64,000 bases of DNA, taken from positions 26,789,731 to 26,853,730 of the forward strand of contig NC_088654.1 of assembly GCF_964019385.1 (NCBI RefSeq). The letters run 5' to 3'. Below the pieces are notes generated by a model. It was not told the origin of the DNA. It saw only the letters and a program-made list of their open reading frames with translations, and did not search any database. Each line of letters begins with the position of its first letter. The stretch's first letter is position 1. The translations under genes and the position numbers were made by a program. Shown here one piece after another: positions 61,435-64,000 of this stretch. This DNA is from Sycon ciliatum (taxonomy: Eukaryota > Porifera > Calcarea > Leucosolenida > Sycettidae).

Positions 61435-61924
61435 AAACTATGGCAACAAAGAGAGTGTCGTCATTGACCTCAGTCCCCCCGATACGTGCTGCAGCTGGGC
61501 TTATACTAGCTCGAAATGTATCCGTCGCGTCAGAACAACATTGCTGGCATTGAGAGGGGTTAGCTCTGCTCTCTGTATGTCTTTGACTTTTGTAGAAGAC
61601 GCACAGCTAATTTTGTGTCTATATGTATGTAACAGTTTATTGTAGCGTACAGGCCACTTACTTTCAAGTTTCAACACCATTATTTACGAAAGGAAACAGT
61701 AGAACTTTGAGGCGATAGTAGAAGGATAAACTCGCCGCACGGGTTGTTCAGTTGGAGATTTTGAGTATTCCAAGATGGCGGCAGACAAGTGGCACCGGTA
61801 CCGGTACATACCTATAATTATTATAGGTTCAATTTTTGTCTGATTCTCAATTTAGTTAGTAAAATACAGAGATAAGAAACAGAAACTGCATTTCTTCTGT
61901 CTGTGGATGCGTGCATATAGTGAA
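61435..61924. other. No recognised gene
   Basis: Starts with a 37-codon ATG frame (61,440-61,553) without known domain. The remainder has no feature that I can support apart from a GGTACCGGTACC-like word near 61,794-61,805. Confidence 0.4.
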
Positions 61925-62812
61925 GGAGAGGCTGGACGTTCTTGGACACTGGAAGAAGGGCAACAGCATAGCTGTCGTGGGTAAGTTCTGTTTGTTATCT
62001 CTTTCACAGGAGAGTTCTAAATCCCCCCCCCCCCCCCCCAACTGGATGTTATAGTATGGCTTAGCAGAGCGCCGTTCCCACAGCGGATGCGGAAAACTCG
62101 GCTTTCAGTCGTCTCACGCGAACCGTGAAATTCTTTTAGCAGAGTGAGTACTATTATCGCAATACACACTTAGCGAGCTCCACAGGAAATACCTTAGATT
62201 TTTAGATAAGCCTTGATTGGTTGAAAACAATCATGTTGTTTGCTTGCCAGCATGTTACAAGGCGCAGGACGCACTGTATTCGAAAACAGTGCTTTTCACG
62301 ACAACCTCTGCCAACCGTGGATGGTCGTAGTAAAGAACACTGTTTTCGAACACAGTTCGTCTTCCGCCTTGCAACATGCTATCAACCAAACAAATACCAT
62401 AGATGTACCGGTGTGCTGAGGAAACTCGCTACATGTACTAGATAGTAGATAATGAAGTGCACTGCTAGCTTCAAAATGGCGCTCGAGCAGTAGCTCCGCC
62501 AACGTCTTCAAACGTTTGACAGCACTTGCTATCGCTTTGCTATCAGTTCTACTGGTCAGTACTACTAGTTAGTAGTTGGGAGACTTGTGGGCGTACATTG
62601 CAGTAATAATTATGTAGGGCGCCACACAAATGACTTATGTAGCGCGGAAGAACAACCAGCCTAGTATCAAGCTCATCAAGCTCAGTACATGACAGTGTGT
62701 GGGCGTACAGTGCAGTGATGGCAGACGCCGAAGAATGTAGCTTGTTAGAACGACCAGCCTAGCATCACGCTCAGTATCAATGCATACACTGTGACTCAAC
62801 TGTGCATAGACT
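61925..62812. repeat. Dispersed repeat, copy 2 (with 44,020-44,575)
   Basis: Same block order as the copy after the gap, enlarged by a foldback insertion near 62,190-62,410 and a poly-C tract (62,024-62,039). Non-coding. Confidence 0.7.
62250..62379. mobile_element. Foldback (hairpin) element
   Basis: Arms 62,250-62,302 and 62,324-62,379 are inverted repeats of about 53-56 bp (left GCATGTTACAAGG, inverted right GCATGTTGCAAGG) with an internal TTCGAAAACAGTG block in both, and a 21-bp loop. The copy of the surrounding repeat at 44.2 kb lacks this block, so it is an insertion. Confidence 0.7.
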
Positions 62813-62827
62813 GTAATTTAACTTTTA

Positions 62828-62915
62828 AGGCATGGAAGTAACAGGTGGAACGGTATACTACGAGTACGATCGATCGTACTCGTAGTATACCGTTCCACCT
62901 GTTACTTCCATGCCT
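62828..62915. repeat. Perfect 88-bp palindrome
   Basis: Two 44-bp arms meet without spacer at 62,871/62,872 (centre CGATCG). By eye every base pairs. It directly follows the point (ACTGTAAT) where the dispersed repeat stops matching its 44-kb copy. Confidence 0.9.
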
Positions 62916-63597
62916 GTACGAGTAGACCTACGGCTACGAGGCCGAGGCTGCAACCACATTACTCATTAGGTACAAAATCACATACAAACGTCGTTATAGT
63001 AGAATTCGTCATGGCAACGCGCAAGATATTCAAAACTGTTACTTGCTTTGAAGGTTTTCAGCAACCAGCGCACCTCTGTACTGTGCCTGGAAAGCCATGT
63101 TTGTCGTTTTCGCGTTCCATCTCCAGTTCGCTGGTCGTCGTAGAACGTCAGTCTTCTGTTTGTTTTTGAACTCGATTTGCCACTCTCGGCCTTTGTGCTC
63201 CTCAGTGATCAAGTACAGGGCTTAGATTAGCTTCTTCTGAAACGCCTCCGAGTCGGAGTGATCTTTTTTTGCCATAGGTGTGCCGTTTGTGCATTTTACG
63301 CAGACCATGCAGTCTCGTTCTCAGGATGAGCAGTCCACAATGAACGTCTCACACTCTCTGGTTCGACTCAGCACGGAGTAGGTGACGAGGAGAATGTGCG
63401 CTCTTGTAAACAATTGCTCGAATTGCTGCATCATCATTTTCCGAGCATCGTTCTGAGCTGCAAGGATACCTGAAATCCATCGAAGTGCCCATAGAGCGGC
63501 AGTGCATTGTCTCCGGGAGAAAGGAGGCTAGGCATCACCATGTATACCGTATTTTTCCGGTTGTAAGTCGACCTTTTACACCACAGACCGAACACCA
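62916..63597. other. No recognised gene
   Basis: Apparently unique sequence with stops in all frames, no tail, TIR or exon pattern that I can support. Confidence 0.4.
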
Positions 63598-64000
63598 CAG
63601 GGTGGAGGTGTGGCTGTGTGGGTGAAATCCCACCTAGCTTTCCAAGAACTGGAAGCTGTTCCAACCCTTGATCAAGAAGTCGTATGGCTTTCTATCCGCA
63701 TAAGACCTGGCCGCAAAGTTGTCTTGTGTGCTGCCTACCGCCCAGGGTCTCTTCCTGGCAACGATATCAGTATAGCAGAATACTTGAACCAGACTATTGA
63801 CGTTGCCCGGGTGGATGCACAGCACCTCATCATCGCTGGCACAATACTGCCTGGCTGGGCAGCAGTAGAACAACTCCAGCTGGGGAGAAACTGGAGGACC
63901 TCTGCGCACTACATCACCTCCAGCAGCATGTGGCGGAGCCGACTTGTGGAAATGCCCTCCTCGACCTCATCATGAGCGGCGCAAGTGCTCAGAAAGTCAG
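63598..64000 (+). pseudogene. LINE endonuclease fragment, runs off the window
   Basis: Plus-strand APE endonuclease of the LINE-1/LINE-2 group: GGGVAVWVKSHL at the start, AAYRPGS, then LIIAG. At about 63,840 roughly 10-13 bases are missing, so the catalytic GDFN block is lost and the frame shifts; the next frame continues with NTAWLGSS and NALLDLIMSG to the window end. The copy is 5' truncated; RT presumably lies beyond 64,000. Confidence 0.75.

Noticed and set aside
61440-61553. 37-codon ATG frame resembling a mitochondrial presequence
   Set aside because: Too short, no donor site recognised, and it starts at the border of a LINE tail; nothing supports expression.
1-64000. tRNA and rRNA genes
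   Set aside because: No cloverleaf or conserved rRNA stretches recognised on either strand by eye; a covariance scan would be needed to be sure.

Overview
This is eukaryotic, most likely invertebrate-animal, nuclear DNA. It carries APE-type LINEs with 3' microsatellite or poly(A) tails, Penelope-like elements (PLEs), short LTR retrotransposons, TIR transposons and hammerhead ribozymes, and no bacterial-style genes. No tRNA, rRNA, CRISPR array or complete single-copy cellular gene was seen. The species cannot be named from the sequence. There is a 200-base run of N at 43,801-44,000.

Region 1 (1-43,800) is a tandem macro-repeat. A unit of about 4.4-5.1 kb restarts at 990, 5,421, 25,314 and 40,457; a right-hand fragment precedes the first start. 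Each unit holds a dead plus-strand LINE remnant, a minus-strand PLE-like reverse transcriptase (RT) remnant (lost in unit 2), and flanking DNA that in units 2 and 3 includes one 99-nt ankyrin-repeat exon with splice sites. The LINE copies share the same stop codons, so the unit was duplicated after the LINE died. Younger elements then landed in the units. Unit 2 received a pol-less LTR element carrying a ubiquitin-like gene (7,006-8,774), a 7.2-kb TIR element (10,130-17,323) holding two more pol-less LTR elements, a 4.6-kb LINE (18,896-23,502), a truncated LINE and a 0.55-kb repeat. Unit 3 received a LINE (29,781-39,544) split by a PLE (33,738-38,964), which is itself split by a hAT-like element (34,580-35,748). 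Unit 4 received a 0.97-kb TIR element.

Region 2 (44,000-54,220) is mainly a diverged tandem array of about 60-bp units whose core reads like a splice acceptor fused to a splice donor (CAG|GTAAGT). It is interrupted by a second PLE (46,146-47,680), a truncated LINE (48,544-51,358), a 203-bp hAT-type MITE and a second copy of the 0.5-kb repeat.

Region 3 (54,223-64,000) has a 5.1-kb hAT-like element with an 8-bp target duplication that holds the best-preserved LINE of the window (54,491-58,855, both ORFs open). After it come two LINE fragments joined head to head, a dispersed repeat with a foldback insertion, a perfect 88-bp palindrome, and a LINE endonuclease fragment running off the end.

The observations most worth a second look are the ubiquitin-carrying LTR element, the hammerhead ribozymes, the GIY-YIG domain split by a long linker in both PLEs, the fused-splice-site array, and the ankyrin exon carried in the macro-repeat.
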